Source: Microbacterium hominis (GTDB lineage Bacteria; Actinomycetota; Actinomycetes; Actinomycetales; Microbacteriaceae). From it: 64,000 nt of DNA. The stretch covers positions 3,720,001 to 3,784,000 of the forward strand of contig NZ_CP054038.1 of assembly GCF_013282805.1 (NCBI RefSeq). Reading direction: 5' to 3'. Within the stretch, counting starts at the first letter, position 1. Every line of letters begins with the position of its first letter. Below are positions 17,494-26,063 of the stretch, piece after piece. The notes beneath the pieces were generated by a model. It did not search any database. It was given only the letters and a program-made list of their open reading frames with translations, and was not told the origin of the DNA. Made by a program: the position numbers and the translations under genes.

Positions 17494-18105
17494 ATGCCAC
17501 GACTGCAGGCCGACGCGGACCCGACCCTGTGGGTGCCGGTGACCGATTCCCTCGGCTTCCGGGGCCGCCGCCACCGCAAGGCCGCCATCCGGATGCTGCT
17601 CACGCAGGCGAACATCGCGATGGGCGGCGGCGACCGGCCCGCGAGCGGTCTCGCCGCCTGGGCGATGAGCCAGGCCGCACCGCTGCTGATGAAGCGCGCG
17701 GCGGGCCGGGTGCTCGTGTGGGTGTGGAAGGCCGACGCCGAGCTTCTCGTGGTCATGGCGCAGGTGCAGCAGGCGACGAACGACCTGCGCGCCGCGCGGG
17801 CGATGATGCCGATGGAGTACGACGACACGGAGTCGTTCCGCAACCCGCACCTGGGCGTCGGCGAGAAGCTCGAGATGCCGCTGGGCGGACCGGCGCGCGG
17901 CGACGGCGCGACCGGCACGCCCCCGTTCGCCACCTACACGTGGGACACCGGCGCGCAGTTCGTGACCGTGACGGCCGTGTGCTCCGATCGCGCGCGCTTC
18001 GGCACGGTCATCGGCTCCGTGGATGACCTCGCCCGCACCGTGCGGGTCGTCGACGACCTCACCGCCCATGAGTCCGACACCGTCCTGAGGATCGACCCCG
18101 CATGA
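17494..18105 (+). CDS. Conserved-looking hypothetical protein
   Basis: 203 residues, no signal peptide or membrane span. The N-terminal half is basic and helical (GFRGRRHRKAAIRMLLTQAN, then LMKRAAGRVLVWVWKADAEL); the C-terminal half has beta-rich runs (FATYTWDTGAQFVTVTAVCS, then RFGTVIGSVDDLARTVRVVD). No family recognised. TACGCT is 6 nt before the ATG with no ribosome site, so it is probably leaderless. The next gene, a luciferase-like oxidoreductase, starts in its stop codon (ATGA), so the two are co-translated and may share a pathway. Confidence 0.7.
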   Translation: MPRLQADADPTLWVPVTDSLGFRGRRHRKAAIRMLLTQANIAMGGGDRPASGLAAWAMSQAAPLLMKRAAGRVLVWVWKADAELLVVMAQVQQATNDLRAARAMMPMEYDDTESFRNPHLGVGEKLEMPLGGPARGDGATGTPPFATYTWDTGAQFVTVTAVCSDRARFGTVIGSVDDLARTVRVVDDLTAHESDTVLRIDPA

Positions 18106-18962
18106 CCGACGCCACCACCACCGCCGAGTCCGCCGTGCACCCGGCATCCCATCGCCCCGTCCGCATCGGCGTGCAGCTCGCCCCGCAGCACGGAACGTGG
18201 ATGCAGTACCGCGACGCCGTGCTGCGCGCCGAAGACCTCGGGGTCGACGCGATCTTCAACTGGGATCACTTCTTCCCGCTGACCGAGCCCTTCGAGGCCG
18301 CCCACTTCGAGGCGTGGACGCAGCTCGCGGCGCTCGCGGAGATCACCGAGCGGGTCGAGTTCGGTCCGCTCGTGAACTGCAGCTCGTACCGCAATCCCGA
18401 CCTGCAGGCCGACATGGCCCGCACCGTCGACCACATCAGCGCGGGCTCCACGGGGACCGGCCGGCTCATCTTCGGCACCGGGTCCGGCTGGGCCGAGCAG
18501 GACTACACGGAGTACGGCTACGCGTTCGGAACGGTCGGATCGCGCCTCGACGCTCTGGCCGGCGACCTCCCGCGGATCCGCTCGCGGTGGGACCGCCTGA
18601 ACCCGGCGCCGACGCGCAGCATCCCGATCCTCATCGGCGGGCAGGGCGAGCGCAAGACGCTGCGACTGGTGGCCCAGCACGCCGACATCTGGCACACCTT
18701 CACGCGGCTCGACGACATGCCCCGCAAGATCGGCGTGCTGCACGACTGGTGCGCGCGCGAGGGCCGCGACCCGGCGGAGATCGAGCTGTCGACCGGGTTC
18801 ACGATCCGCGGCTTCGGGCCGCTGCTGGAGGAGGATGCCACCGCTCGCCTGCACGCGCTCGGCTTCCGCCTGCTGATCCCGGCGATCGACGGACCGGACT
18901 ACGACCTGTCGGCGCTGACGCCGCTGCTGGAGTGGCGCGACCGGGTCAACGGCACGGCCTGA
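18102..18962 (+). CDS. Luciferase-like (LLM) F420/FMN oxidoreductase
   Basis: 286 residues, a bacterial-luciferase TIM barrel. Family marks are RIGVQLAPQHGTWMQYRDAV, IFNWDHFFPL, LAEITERVEFGPLVNCSSYR, the phosphate-binding GRLIFGTGSGWAEQDY and IPILIGGQGERKTLRLVAQH. In actinobacteria this subgroup mostly uses coenzyme F420 to reduce or oxidise small molecules; the cofactor cannot be proven by eye. ATG overlaps the upstream stop by 4 nt. Confidence 0.85.
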   Translation: MTDATTTAESAVHPASHRPVRIGVQLAPQHGTWMQYRDAVLRAEDLGVDAIFNWDHFFPLTEPFEAAHFEAWTQLAALAEITERVEFGPLVNCSSYRNPDLQADMARTVDHISAGSTGTGRLIFGTGSGWAEQDYTEYGYAFGTVGSRLDALAGDLPRIRSRWDRLNPAPTRSIPILIGGQGERKTLRLVAQHADIWHTFTRLDDMPRKIGVLHDWCAREGRDPAEIELSTGFTIRGFGPLLEEDATARLHALGFRLLIPAIDGPDYDLSALTPLLEWRDRVNGTA

Positions 18963-19028
18963 CCGCCTGACGCGGCCCCGATCGGGCGCGCCGTTGTGCG
19001 CGGCATCCCCACCTGGGACGATCACTGC

Positions 19029-20237
19029 GTGAGCGACCAGAGTCCGCATCCGCCGCGCCGACGCCTGTCGGTGCTCGCGGCGCCCGCGACGCCGCTGGCG
19101 TCGGGCTTCCTCGTCGCCATCGGCGTCGTGCTCGCCGTCACCCTCGCCGTGGCCCTCGCCTCGATCGCCACGGTGCTGATCTCGGTCATCATCGCGGTGT
19201 TCCTCGCCCTCGGCCTCGACCCCACGGTGCGCACGCTGGAGCGCCGCAGGGTCTCACGTCCCTGGGCGATCACGATCGTGGCGGTCGCGTTCCTCGCCGT
19301 CGTGGTGCTCATCGTCGCCGTCGTGCTCCCGCCGCTGGTGAACCAGTTCGTGTCGTTCGTGGAGTCGGTGCCCCAGACGGTGGCCGATCTGCTGGCCAGC
19401 GAGTGGTTCCGCGCACTGGATGCCGCCACCGACGTCGATCTCGTGGCGGCGGTCGAGGAGGCCATCGCGTCGCTGGGGAGCCTCTCGACGTTCCTGTCGA
19501 TCTCGGGCGGGCTGCTGCGCGCGAGTGCGGGGATCGTGGCGGCGATCTCGACGTCGGTGATCGTCGTGGTGCTCACCCTGTACTTCCTGGCCTCGCTGAC
19601 CGGAGCGAAGGAGGCGCTCTACCGCCTCACCCCGGCCTACCGCCGCCCCCTCACCCGTGACCTCACCGAGCAGATCACCGGATCGGTGGGCAACGCCGTC
19701 GCGGGGGCTCTCACGCTGTCGTCGATCAACGCCGCCGTGGTCTTCGTGCTCATGCTCGTGATCGGGTCGCCGATCCCGCTGCTGATGGCGATCGCGGCGT
19801 GGTTCGTCACGCTCGTGCCCATGATCGGGTCGCTCGTGTTCCTCGTGATCGGCACGATCGCGGCGCTGTTCGTCAGCCCGGTCGGTGCGGTGATGTTCCT
19901 CGTCGGCTATTTCGCCTACATCCAGATCGAGGCCTACTGGGTCACCCCGCGGGTGCTCGGCAAGGCCGTGGCGCTGCCTGGCGTGCTGGTGCTGCTGAGC
20001 GCCATGATCGGCGCGACGCTGTTCGGCTTCCTCGGCGCGCTCGTGGCGATCCCCACCACGGCGTCGGTGCTGATCATCCTGCGCGAGGTCGTCTTCCCCC
20101 GGCAGGATGCGCTCACCGAGGCGCCGACGGGCCGGGCGGGCCCGGCGGCACCGCCGGCGGGATCGGCGGCGGAGGAGAACCCGGGCCCGGGCCCGGGGCC
20201 GGGGCCGACGAGCCCGCCGGACCCAGACGCTCCGTGA
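19029..20237 (+). CDS. AI-2E family permease (PerM/YdiK-like)
   Basis: 402 residues. Typical AI-2E pattern: two N-terminal helix pairs, a soluble amphipathic stretch (about 105-165), then a helix bundle with the family motif VPMIGSLVFLVIGTIAALFV and IEAYWVTPRVLGKAVALPGV. Members export small molecules or ions; substrates are usually unknown. The GTG start (SDQSPHPPRR) precedes the first helix. The last ~45 residues are Pro/Gly/Ala low-complexity and overlap the convergent K+ channel gene by 125 bp. A second, unrelated-looking AI-2E permease lies 2.7 kb downstream. Confidence 0.85.
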   Translation: MSDQSPHPPRRRLSVLAAPATPLASGFLVAIGVVLAVTLAVALASIATVLISVIIAVFLALGLDPTVRTLERRRVSRPWAITIVAVAFLAVVVLIVAVVLPPLVNQFVSFVESVPQTVADLLASEWFRALDAATDVDLVAAVEEAIASLGSLSTFLSISGGLLRASAGIVAAISTSVIVVVLTLYFLASLTGAKEALYRLTPAYRRPLTRDLTEQITGSVGNAVAGALTLSSINAAVVFVLMLVIGSPIPLLMAIAAWFVTLVPMIGSLVFLVIGTIAALFVSPVGAVMFLVGYFAYIQIEAYWVTPRVLGKAVALPGVLVLLSAMIGATLFGFLGALVAIPTTASVLIILREVVFPRQDALTEAPTGRAGPAAPPAGSAAEENPGPGPGPGPTSPPDPDAP

Positions 20238-20916
20238 GCGCCGCGATCTGCAGTTCGAGCCCGCGCACCTGCGCCCGGGTGGCCGGCTCGTCGTCGTCAC
20301 GGTCGCGCGAAGCGCGCTCCACCACCCACGACGCGAGCGCGGCGGTGATGATCCCGGCGAGCGCCACCCCGCCGAACATGAGGCCGACCGCCACCCACTG
20401 ACCGGCGCCGGTCACCGGCACGTAGTCGCCGAAGCCGGTCGTGGTCACCGTCACGCACGCCCACCAGATCGCGATCGCGAACGTCGTGATCGTGGCGTCG
20501 GGCGCCCGGCGCTCCGCCTCGAGCACGGCGAGGCTCGCGATGTAGATCAGCACCGCGGCGGCGCCGACGCCGTAGACGAGGATCTGCACGCGCAGGATGC
20601 TGCCCGCGGAGGTCGCCATTCCCGGCACCCGGGTGAGCACGCGCAGCAGCCGCACCAGGCGCAGCACCGGGATGAGGGCGAACGCGAGCGCCGGGAGGTT
20701 GTGCCGGAACCAGCGGCCGCGCTGGTCGGCGAGCGAGAGCCGCACGAGGTAGTCGACGATGAACATCAGCCACGTCACCAGCACGATCGTGGTGGCCACC
20801 AGCCGGCCGGGGCCGCCGAGGTCGAAGATCACCCGCCAGGAGTACGCCACGAGGTACGCGAGGCTCGCGACCATCAGCGCCACGCTGGTGCGCTTGTGCC
20901 ACGTGTACTCGTCCAC
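20113..20916 (-). CDS. Voltage-gated-type potassium channel
   Basis: 267 residues with six transmembrane segments. The pore helix/selectivity filter reads TVTTTGFGDYVP (filter 158-164, a TTxGFGD variant of TVGYG), and an S4-like helix has spaced arginines (PVLRLVRLLRVLTRV, 84-98). A short cytoplasmic coiled segment (AQVRGLELQIAALTERL) follows S6, then a Pro/Gly tail that overlaps the convergent permease by 125 bp. GTG start: CAGAAT lies 6 nt upstream, fitting leaderless translation. It would pass K+ across the membrane and set potential. Confidence 0.88.
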   Translation of the reverse strand: MDEYTWHKRTSVALMVASLAYLVAYSWRVIFDLGGPGRLVATTIVLVTWLMFIVDYLVRLSLADQRGRWFRHNLPALAFALIPVLRLVRLLRVLTRVPGMATSAGSILRVQILVYGVGAAAVLIYIASLAVLEAERRAPDATITTFAIAIWWACVTVTTTGFGDYVPVTGAGQWVAVGLMFGGVALAGIITAALASWVVERASRDRDDDEPATRAQVRGLELQIAALTERLGPAGSSAPAPGPGPGSPPPPIPPAVPPGPPGPSAPR

Positions 20917-21015
20917 AGCGGCATTCTGGCAAAGTCCGGCGGCACCCCCGCGGGGGCGCGCCCGCGACGGAGCACCCCGTGGCGTGCTCCCGTCCTGCGG
21001 CGTAGCGTCGGGCGC

Positions 21016-21804
21016 ATGGACGCGGTCGACGTCGACGGCCTCCGGATCGCCTACCGTCGCGCGGGGTCGGGCGATCCGCTCCTGATCCTGCACGGCGGCC
21101 TGGAGGACTCCCGGCTCTGGATCGACGACATCGAGCGCCTCTCCACCCGGTTGGATGTCATCGCGTGGGACGCGCCGGGGTGCGGAGCGTCCGACGACGT
21201 CCCCGACGGGTGGCGCAGCGACGACTGGGGTCGGGTGGCGGCGTCGCTCATCGACGCCCTCGGCCTCCACCAGCCTGCGGTCGCCGGCCTGTCGTTCGGG
21301 TCTGTGGTCGCGCTGCTGCTGGCCCGCGATCGCCCCGACGCACTGGGTGCCCTCGTGCTCATCGGCGGCTATGCGGGCTGGGCCGGGTCGCTCGCGCCCG
21401 CCGACCTCGAGAAGCGCATCGCCTCCGTGCGCGACACGATCGAGCGCCCCGCGGAGGAGTGGGCCGACGACTTCCTGAACTCCGTGTACAGCCCCGACGC
21501 GGCCCCGAGCCGGCGGAACCTGGCACGGATGCTGATCGACCATTGGCGGCCGCAGACCACGGCGGCGATGCTCGACACGATGGTCCTCGACCTCCGCGAT
21601 GTGCTCGACTCGATCCAGACCCCGACCTTCGTGGTCCGCGGCTCCGCAGATGAGCGGAGCCCGCGCGCCGCATCACTCGAGCTCGTCGAGCGGATGCCGC
21701 ACGCCCGACTCCGTGAGATCGCCGGCGCCGGGCACGACTGCGCCGGACCCGAGCTCGACGAGGTGCTCGTGCAGGCCGCGCACGAGGCGGCGTCGAGGCG
21801 TTGA
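21016..21804 (+). CDS. Alpha/beta-fold hydrolase
   Basis: 262 residues. Oxyanion motif ILHGG (24-28), nucleophile elbow GLSFGS with Ser93, and a C-terminal His in IAGAGHDCAG. The acid is probably the Asp in VVRGSADERS. It acts on an ester, lactone or similar bond in the cytoplasm; substrate not predictable. TAGCGT lies 7 nt before the ATG, again a leaderless arrangement. Monocistronic. Confidence 0.83.
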   Translation: MDAVDVDGLRIAYRRAGSGDPLLILHGGLEDSRLWIDDIERLSTRLDVIAWDAPGCGASDDVPDGWRSDDWGRVAASLIDALGLHQPAVAGLSFGSVVALLLARDRPDALGALVLIGGYAGWAGSLAPADLEKRIASVRDTIERPAEEWADDFLNSVYSPDAAPSRRNLARMLIDHWRPQTTAAMLDTMVLDLRDVLDSIQTPTFVVRGSADERSPRAASLELVERMPHARLREIAGAGHDCAGPELDEVLVQAAHEAASRR

Positions 21805-21822
21805 AGGAGGGCCGCGCGCCGC

Positions 21823-22896
21823 CTAGTGCTCCAGAGCGGAGTCGGCGTCGTGCTGCAGCGCGGCGGCGTTGCGGATGAAGAGGATGATCCAGGTGAACAC
21901 CAGCACGCCGGCCACGAGCTCGACGGCAGTGAGCGTGTAGTACTGCACGGCGAACAGCACCGCCAGCACGACGATCACCGCGACGAAGATCCAGCCGACC
22001 GCGACGAACGAGCGCGTCACGCCGGTGATCCAGCGCGGCAGGTTGATGACGAGCACGCCGAACGCGACCGCCATGCCCGAGGCGACCCCCGTGTGCAGGG
22101 CGAAGAAGTCGTCGACGTGGAAGATGCCCACGCACGCGAGGAAGATCCCCACGATCACCAGGCACAGCCGCACGCGGGCGGTGCCGACGGGGTTGGCGGT
22201 CGGGATGTCGCGGGTAACGTAACGGGCGAGGGTCGTCACGATGAACCCGGCGACGATGAGGGTGATGTTGAACGCCCAGGCCGAGGCGTTGCTGCTCATG
22301 CCGAGCGCGCTGAGGTTGTCGTGCCACCAGTCCGGGTCGGTCGCGGTGAGCATGCTCGCGAGCACGCCCATCACCAGGAACACCGCCAGCACGACCGCGA
22401 GCAGCTGCAGATCGAGGTGGGTCGCCGAGAAGAACACGATGTAGGCCGTCATCGCGGCCGCTGCCCCGGCCAGGAGCAGCAGCGGGAGTGCGAACACGGT
22501 GGCGCCGATGAACGCCTGCTCGAGGACGACCGCGAGGAGCGTCCAGCCCAGCAGGGCGATCATCGCGTGCGCGAAGGCGAGGGCGACGATGTCGAGCACG
22601 TCGAGGACCGACGGCGTGCCGGCGCCGGTGCTGCGACGCAGCACGATGCGCCCGGCCACGAACGCGACGAATCCGAGCGCCGCGGAGGCGATCGCGGTGA
22701 ACTGGCCGATCGAGTCCGGACCCGAGATCGGCGCGTCCTCGAAACGGAAGGCGATGAGCGCGGCGAGCGCCGCGACGACGAAGGCGACGGCGCCGACGCT
22801 GAGGGCGAGCGACTCGAGGTCGCGCTCGGTCGCGGCGTCGAACATGCGGGCGGGCGAGGACGAGCGCTGGGGCGCAGCGGCCGGGGACGCGGTCAT
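21823..22896 (-). CDS. Multi-span membrane protein, DUF998-like
   Basis: 357 residues with about ten transmembrane helices in two sets. WWHDNLSALGMSSNASAWAF in the middle is the kind of DxxSxLG loop seen in DUF998 membrane proteins. The function of the family is unknown. TAACGT sits 7 nt before the ATG with no ribosome site. It ends 18 nt from the convergent hydrolase gene and starts just after the stop of the AI-2E permease upstream; the two may be in one unit, but each has its own promoter-like hexamer. Confidence 0.7.
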   Translation of the reverse strand: MTASPAAAPQRSSSPARMFDAATERDLESLALSVGAVAFVVAALAALIAFRFEDAPISGPDSIGQFTAIASAALGFVAFVAGRIVLRRSTGAGTPSVLDVLDIVALAFAHAMIALLGWTLLAVVLEQAFIGATVFALPLLLLAGAAAAMTAYIVFFSATHLDLQLLAVVLAVFLVMGVLASMLTATDPDWWHDNLSALGMSSNASAWAFNITLIVAGFIVTTLARYVTRDIPTANPVGTARVRLCLVIVGIFLACVGIFHVDDFFALHTGVASGMAVAFGVLVINLPRWITGVTRSFVAVGWIFVAVIVVLAVLFAVQYYTLTAVELVAGVLVFTWIILFIRNAAALQHDADSALEH

Positions 22897-22906
22897 GGTC
22901 GCAACG

Positions 22907-23965
22907 TTAGCGCGCGGCCTCCGGATCGCCCGAGAGCCATCGCAGCCACCGCGCGCCGTCGTCTCCGTCGAACACGAGGGCGCGCACGAGCAGCGTCAGC
23001 GGGATGGAAAGGATCGCCCCGAGCGGACCGATGATGAAGGTCCAGAAGATGACCGAGAAGAAGCTCAGCGTGAGGCTGAGGCTCACCGCGTCGCTGACGA
23101 ACTTCGGCTGGATGAGCACCTGCAGGGTCACGTTGACGACGCAGTAGATCGCCACGACCACGAGCATCATCGGCCAGCCTCCGACGACGAGCGCCAGCAG
23201 GGCGGGCGGGATGAGCCCGAGCACGAAGCCGATGTTGGGCACGAAGTTGGTGACGAACGCGAGGATCGCCCACACCGCGGGAGCAGGCACGCCCAGCGCC
23301 CACAGGGCCAGGCCGTCGATCACGGCGACGATAGCGCCGAAGGTGGCGTTGACGACGTAATAGCGTCGCACGCTCGCGTTGAACGACCGGATCCGGCCGA
23401 GCGTCGACTGGATGCCACGTCCGAACGCCTGCTCGGCCCGGCCGTAGCGCGCAGCGTCCGCGGCCATGAAGATCACGTAGGCGAAGACGAAGAACAGCGC
23501 CGTCAGCACCGCCAGGGCGACGACCCCGACGTCGGCCGCGAGGGCGAGGAGCGTACTGGGCTGCAGCGCCTCCGCCGTGGCATCCGCCGCCTGGTCGGCC
23601 AGGCCCGCACTCTGCAACCACTCCTGGAAGCCGTCGACGGTCGCGCGCATCTCGTCGGCGTAGTCGGCCACGAGGTGCGCGAACTGCGTGCCGGCGAACC
23701 AGAGCAGGGCGGCCATCGCGAGCAGGATCACGTACCCCAGGGCGATGACCGCGGTGGTCCCCGCCCAGCCGGGCCAGCCACGGCGCACGAGTGGTGCGCG
23801 CACGGGTTCGCAGATGATGACGATCACCGCGGCGAGTGCGAGCGGGCCGACGAGATCGCGCGCGAGGTACAGCCCCGCGAGCACGACCACGGCACCCGCC
23901 AGCCCCAGCACGATCCGCACGCGCGGCGGGAGTGCGGGCGAGGGCGGGGGCTCGGTCGGCGTCAC
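22907..23965 (-). CDS. AI-2E family permease (second copy)
   Basis: 352 residues. AI-2E signatures: LARDLVGPLALAAVIVIICE, FVTNFVPNIGFVLGLIPPAL and the last helices FSVIFWTFIIGPLGAILSIP. The soluble region between helices 3 and 4 (residues 95-150) is amphipathic. The sequence differs clearly from the permease at 19 kb (PNIG versus PMIG motif, no Pro-rich tail), so this is not a recent duplication. GTG start; TACGCT lies 6 nt upstream (leaderless type). It exports an unknown small molecule or ion. Confidence 0.85.
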   Translation of the reverse strand: MTPTEPPPSPALPPRVRIVLGLAGAVVVLAGLYLARDLVGPLALAAVIVIICEPVRAPLVRRGWPGWAGTTAVIALGYVILLAMAALLWFAGTQFAHLVADYADEMRATVDGFQEWLQSAGLADQAADATAEALQPSTLLALAADVGVVALAVLTALFFVFAYVIFMAADAARYGRAEQAFGRGIQSTLGRIRSFNASVRRYYVVNATFGAIVAVIDGLALWALGVPAPAVWAILAFVTNFVPNIGFVLGLIPPALLALVVGGWPMMLVVVAIYCVVNVTLQVLIQPKFVSDAVSLSLTLSFFSVIFWTFIIGPLGAILSIPLTLLVRALVFDGDDGARWLRWLSGDPEAAR

Positions 23966-24036
23966 GTGGTCAGCGTACCGAGCGTCGTGCGGATCACCGG
24001 GTTATGCGGCGCCGCGCGCGGTGCCACACTGACCCT

Positions 24037-25443
24037 ATGTCCACGATGACCGGACCCGACGCGGGTCCCATCGCGCGCGCCTGGGCGTCGCCGGGCTCGC
24101 TCGAAGACCAGCTGGCCGCGGGCCGCGCCGCCCGCGAGCGCGTGCCTCGTGAGGCCCTGTCGGAGCTGCCTCCCGGCGCGCGCGACCCGATGGGGATCCT
24201 CGACGGCCAGGACGCCGTGCGGGTGCCCGAGCTCGTCCCCCTGCGCACGGAGCGCATGTCCGCGAGCCCGTTCGCGTTCTACCGTGGTACGGCGGCGATC
24301 ATGGCGGCCGACCTTGCCCGGTCGCCGAGCTCGGACCTCACGGTGGGGTCGTGCGGAGACGCGCACGTGTCGAACTTCGGCCTGTACGCCTCACCGCAGC
24401 GCACGCTGGTGTTCGACCTCAACGACTTCGACGAGTCCGCGTGGGCGCCGTGGGAGTGGGACGTCAAGCGGCTGGTGACCAGCATCGTGATCGCAGGGCG
24501 CGCCACTTCGCGCGACGAGGAGGTCGTGCGCGCGTCGGCGCTCGAAGCCGTGCGCACGTATGCCCGCGCACTCGGCTCGGGCGCGAAGCGCACACCCCTC
24601 AAGCGCTACTTCGACCGCTACGACCCGCTCGGCGCCGAGAAGGCGACCGACGCGGAGACCCGGGCGATCATCGCCCAGACCGTGGCCGATGCCGAGAAGC
24701 GCACGGGCAAGCGTGCAGCGCGAAAGCTCACGAACCGCGCCGACGACGGTCGTCTCGTCTTCATCGACGCTCCCCCGGTCATGTCGCATGCCACCCCCGA
24801 GATCGAGGAGCGCGTGCTCCACACGCTCAGCGAGTACGTCGCGTCGGCGCACGTCGACATCCGCGTCGTGCTGCGCAACTACGCCCTCGCCGACGTCGCG
24901 ATGCGGGTGGTCGGAGTCGGCAGCGTCGGCACGCGCTGCTTCCTCATCTCGCTGCAGGACGGCGACGGGGGCGCGCTGCTGCTGCAGGGCAAGGAGGCGG
25001 GGCCGAGCGTGCTCGTCGAGCACGGCCGTGTGCCTCAGCCCCCCGAGGCCACCCGCTACACGGAGCTGAACGGCGACGGCGGGCGCGTGGTCGCGATGCA
25101 GCGGATCCTGCAGTCGGTGTCCGACCCCTTCCTCGGCCACGTGCGCCGTTCCGAGCACGGGGCGCAGCGCGACTTCTACATCCGCCAGTTCCACGACAAG
25201 AAGGGCGGGTTCGACATGGAGGCGCTCGACGACAGCGGGTTCCGCTGGTACGCCGACGCGTGCGCGGCGACACTCGCGCGCGCCCACGGCCAGTCTCCGA
25301 ACGCGTCGACCGTCGCCGGGTACGTCGGGGGCGGGAAGGTGGTGGGCGAGGCGATCCTCGCCTGGGCCTACGCCTACGCCGATCTGTCGTACGAGGACTG
25401 GAAGCTGTTCTGCACGCACCGCGGGGTCGACGCGACCGCCTGA
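24037..25443 (+). CDS. DUF2252 protein (kinase-like fold)
   Basis: 468 residues. DUF2252 marks: MSASPFAFYRGTAAIMAADL, the GSCGDAHVSNFGLYA loop (resembling the catalytic loop of aminoglycoside-phosphotransferase-like kinases, HGDxHxxN), VFDLNDFDESAWAPWEWDVK and LEALDDSGFRWYADACAATL. Function in the family is not established; a small-molecule kinase is a reasonable inference from the D-x-H-x-x-N pattern. The ATG has no ribosome site; CACACT is 6 nt upstream. It converges on hspR with only 9 nt between stops. Confidence 0.85.
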   Translation: MSTMTGPDAGPIARAWASPGSLEDQLAAGRAARERVPREALSELPPGARDPMGILDGQDAVRVPELVPLRTERMSASPFAFYRGTAAIMAADLARSPSSDLTVGSCGDAHVSNFGLYASPQRTLVFDLNDFDESAWAPWEWDVKRLVTSIVIAGRATSRDEEVVRASALEAVRTYARALGSGAKRTPLKRYFDRYDPLGAEKATDAETRAIIAQTVADAEKRTGKRAARKLTNRADDGRLVFIDAPPVMSHATPEIEERVLHTLSEYVASAHVDIRVVLRNYALADVAMRVVGVGSVGTRCFLISLQDGDGGALLLQGKEAGPSVLVEHGRVPQPPEATRYTELNGDGGRVVAMQRILQSVSDPFLGHVRRSEHGAQRDFYIRQFHDKKGGFDMEALDDSGFRWYADACAATLARAHGQSPNASTVAGYVGGGKVVGEAILAWAYAYADLSYEDWKLFCTHRGVDATA

Positions 25444-25452
25444 GCGCGCGTT

Positions 25453-25947
25453 CTACGCGTCGTCGGGCTCGGGATGCCCCTGCGCGGCCGGCCCCGGCGC
25501 GGCCGGTCCCGGCTCGATGGCCCGCAGCGGACGCCACACGACGACCTCCGTCGCGCGCCGCACCCGCACCCCGGAGCGCAGCGACACAGCGGGTCCGTTC
25601 ACGCTGGCGGCGAAGACGCGGGCGCCGGGACGCCGCTCCAGCTCGGCCTCGACCCGCTGCTCGAGATCGCGCACGCGCTCGTGAAGCTCGCGCACCCGGT
25701 TCTCGAGCTCGAGGATGCGGGCGATGCCGGGCAGGCTCAGCCCATCCGCCGACAGGCGCGCGACCTCGCGCAGCTGCTCGACATGGCGCAGCGAGTAGCG
25801 CCGTGAGCCCCCCTGGGTGCGCGCGGGCACGACGAGACCGAGCCGGTCGTACTGGCGCAGCGTCTGCGGGTGCATGCCCGAGAGCTCCGCAGCCGCCGCG
25901 ATCGCGAAGATCGGCGCGTCGGGGTCGATGCGGTCACGCTCGGCCAT
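25453..25947 (-). CDS. hspR: HspR heat-shock repressor (MerR type)
   Basis: 164 residues. The MerR winged helix begins APIFAIAAAAELSGMHPQTL and contains LRQYDRLGLVVPARTQGGSR, characteristic of HspR, then a coiled coil (LELENRVRELHERVRDLEQR). HspR binds HAIR sites, with DnaK as co-repressor, and shuts off dnaK and clpB; both targets in this window carry HAIR sites. The C-terminal ~50 residues (Pro/Ala-rich) are variable. It is the last gene of the dnaK operon but is separated from dnaJ by a large hairpin, so its level may be set by read-through. Confidence 0.92.
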   Translation of the reverse strand: MAERDRIDPDAPIFAIAAAAELSGMHPQTLRQYDRLGLVVPARTQGGSRRYSLRHVEQLREVARLSADGLSLPGIARILELENRVRELHERVRDLEQRVEAELERRPGARVFAASVNGPAVSLRSGVRVRRATEVVVWRPLRAIEPGPAAPGPAAQGHPEPDDA

Positions 25948-25982
25948 GCGCTCTTCCTCCCGACTCCTGTCAACCCGTCACT

Positions 25983-26056
25983 GAGAACAGGTGATCCGCC
26001 GCACACAGGATGAACGCGGGGCGAAGCATCCTGTTCTCGGCGGAACACCTGTTCTC
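25983..26056. terminator. Large hairpin between dnaJ and hspR
   Basis: 30-nt arms (25983-26012 and 26027-26056), 26 of 30 positions paired, loop 14 nt. The left arm starts GAGAACAGGTGATCCGCC. The same palindrome family, with AACAGGTGATCC, forms the core of the 151-bp triplicate at 6.1 kb. It may attenuate transcription into hspR or be a REP-like insertion that the operon tolerates. Confidence 0.65.
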
Positions 26057-26063
26057 GAGCATG

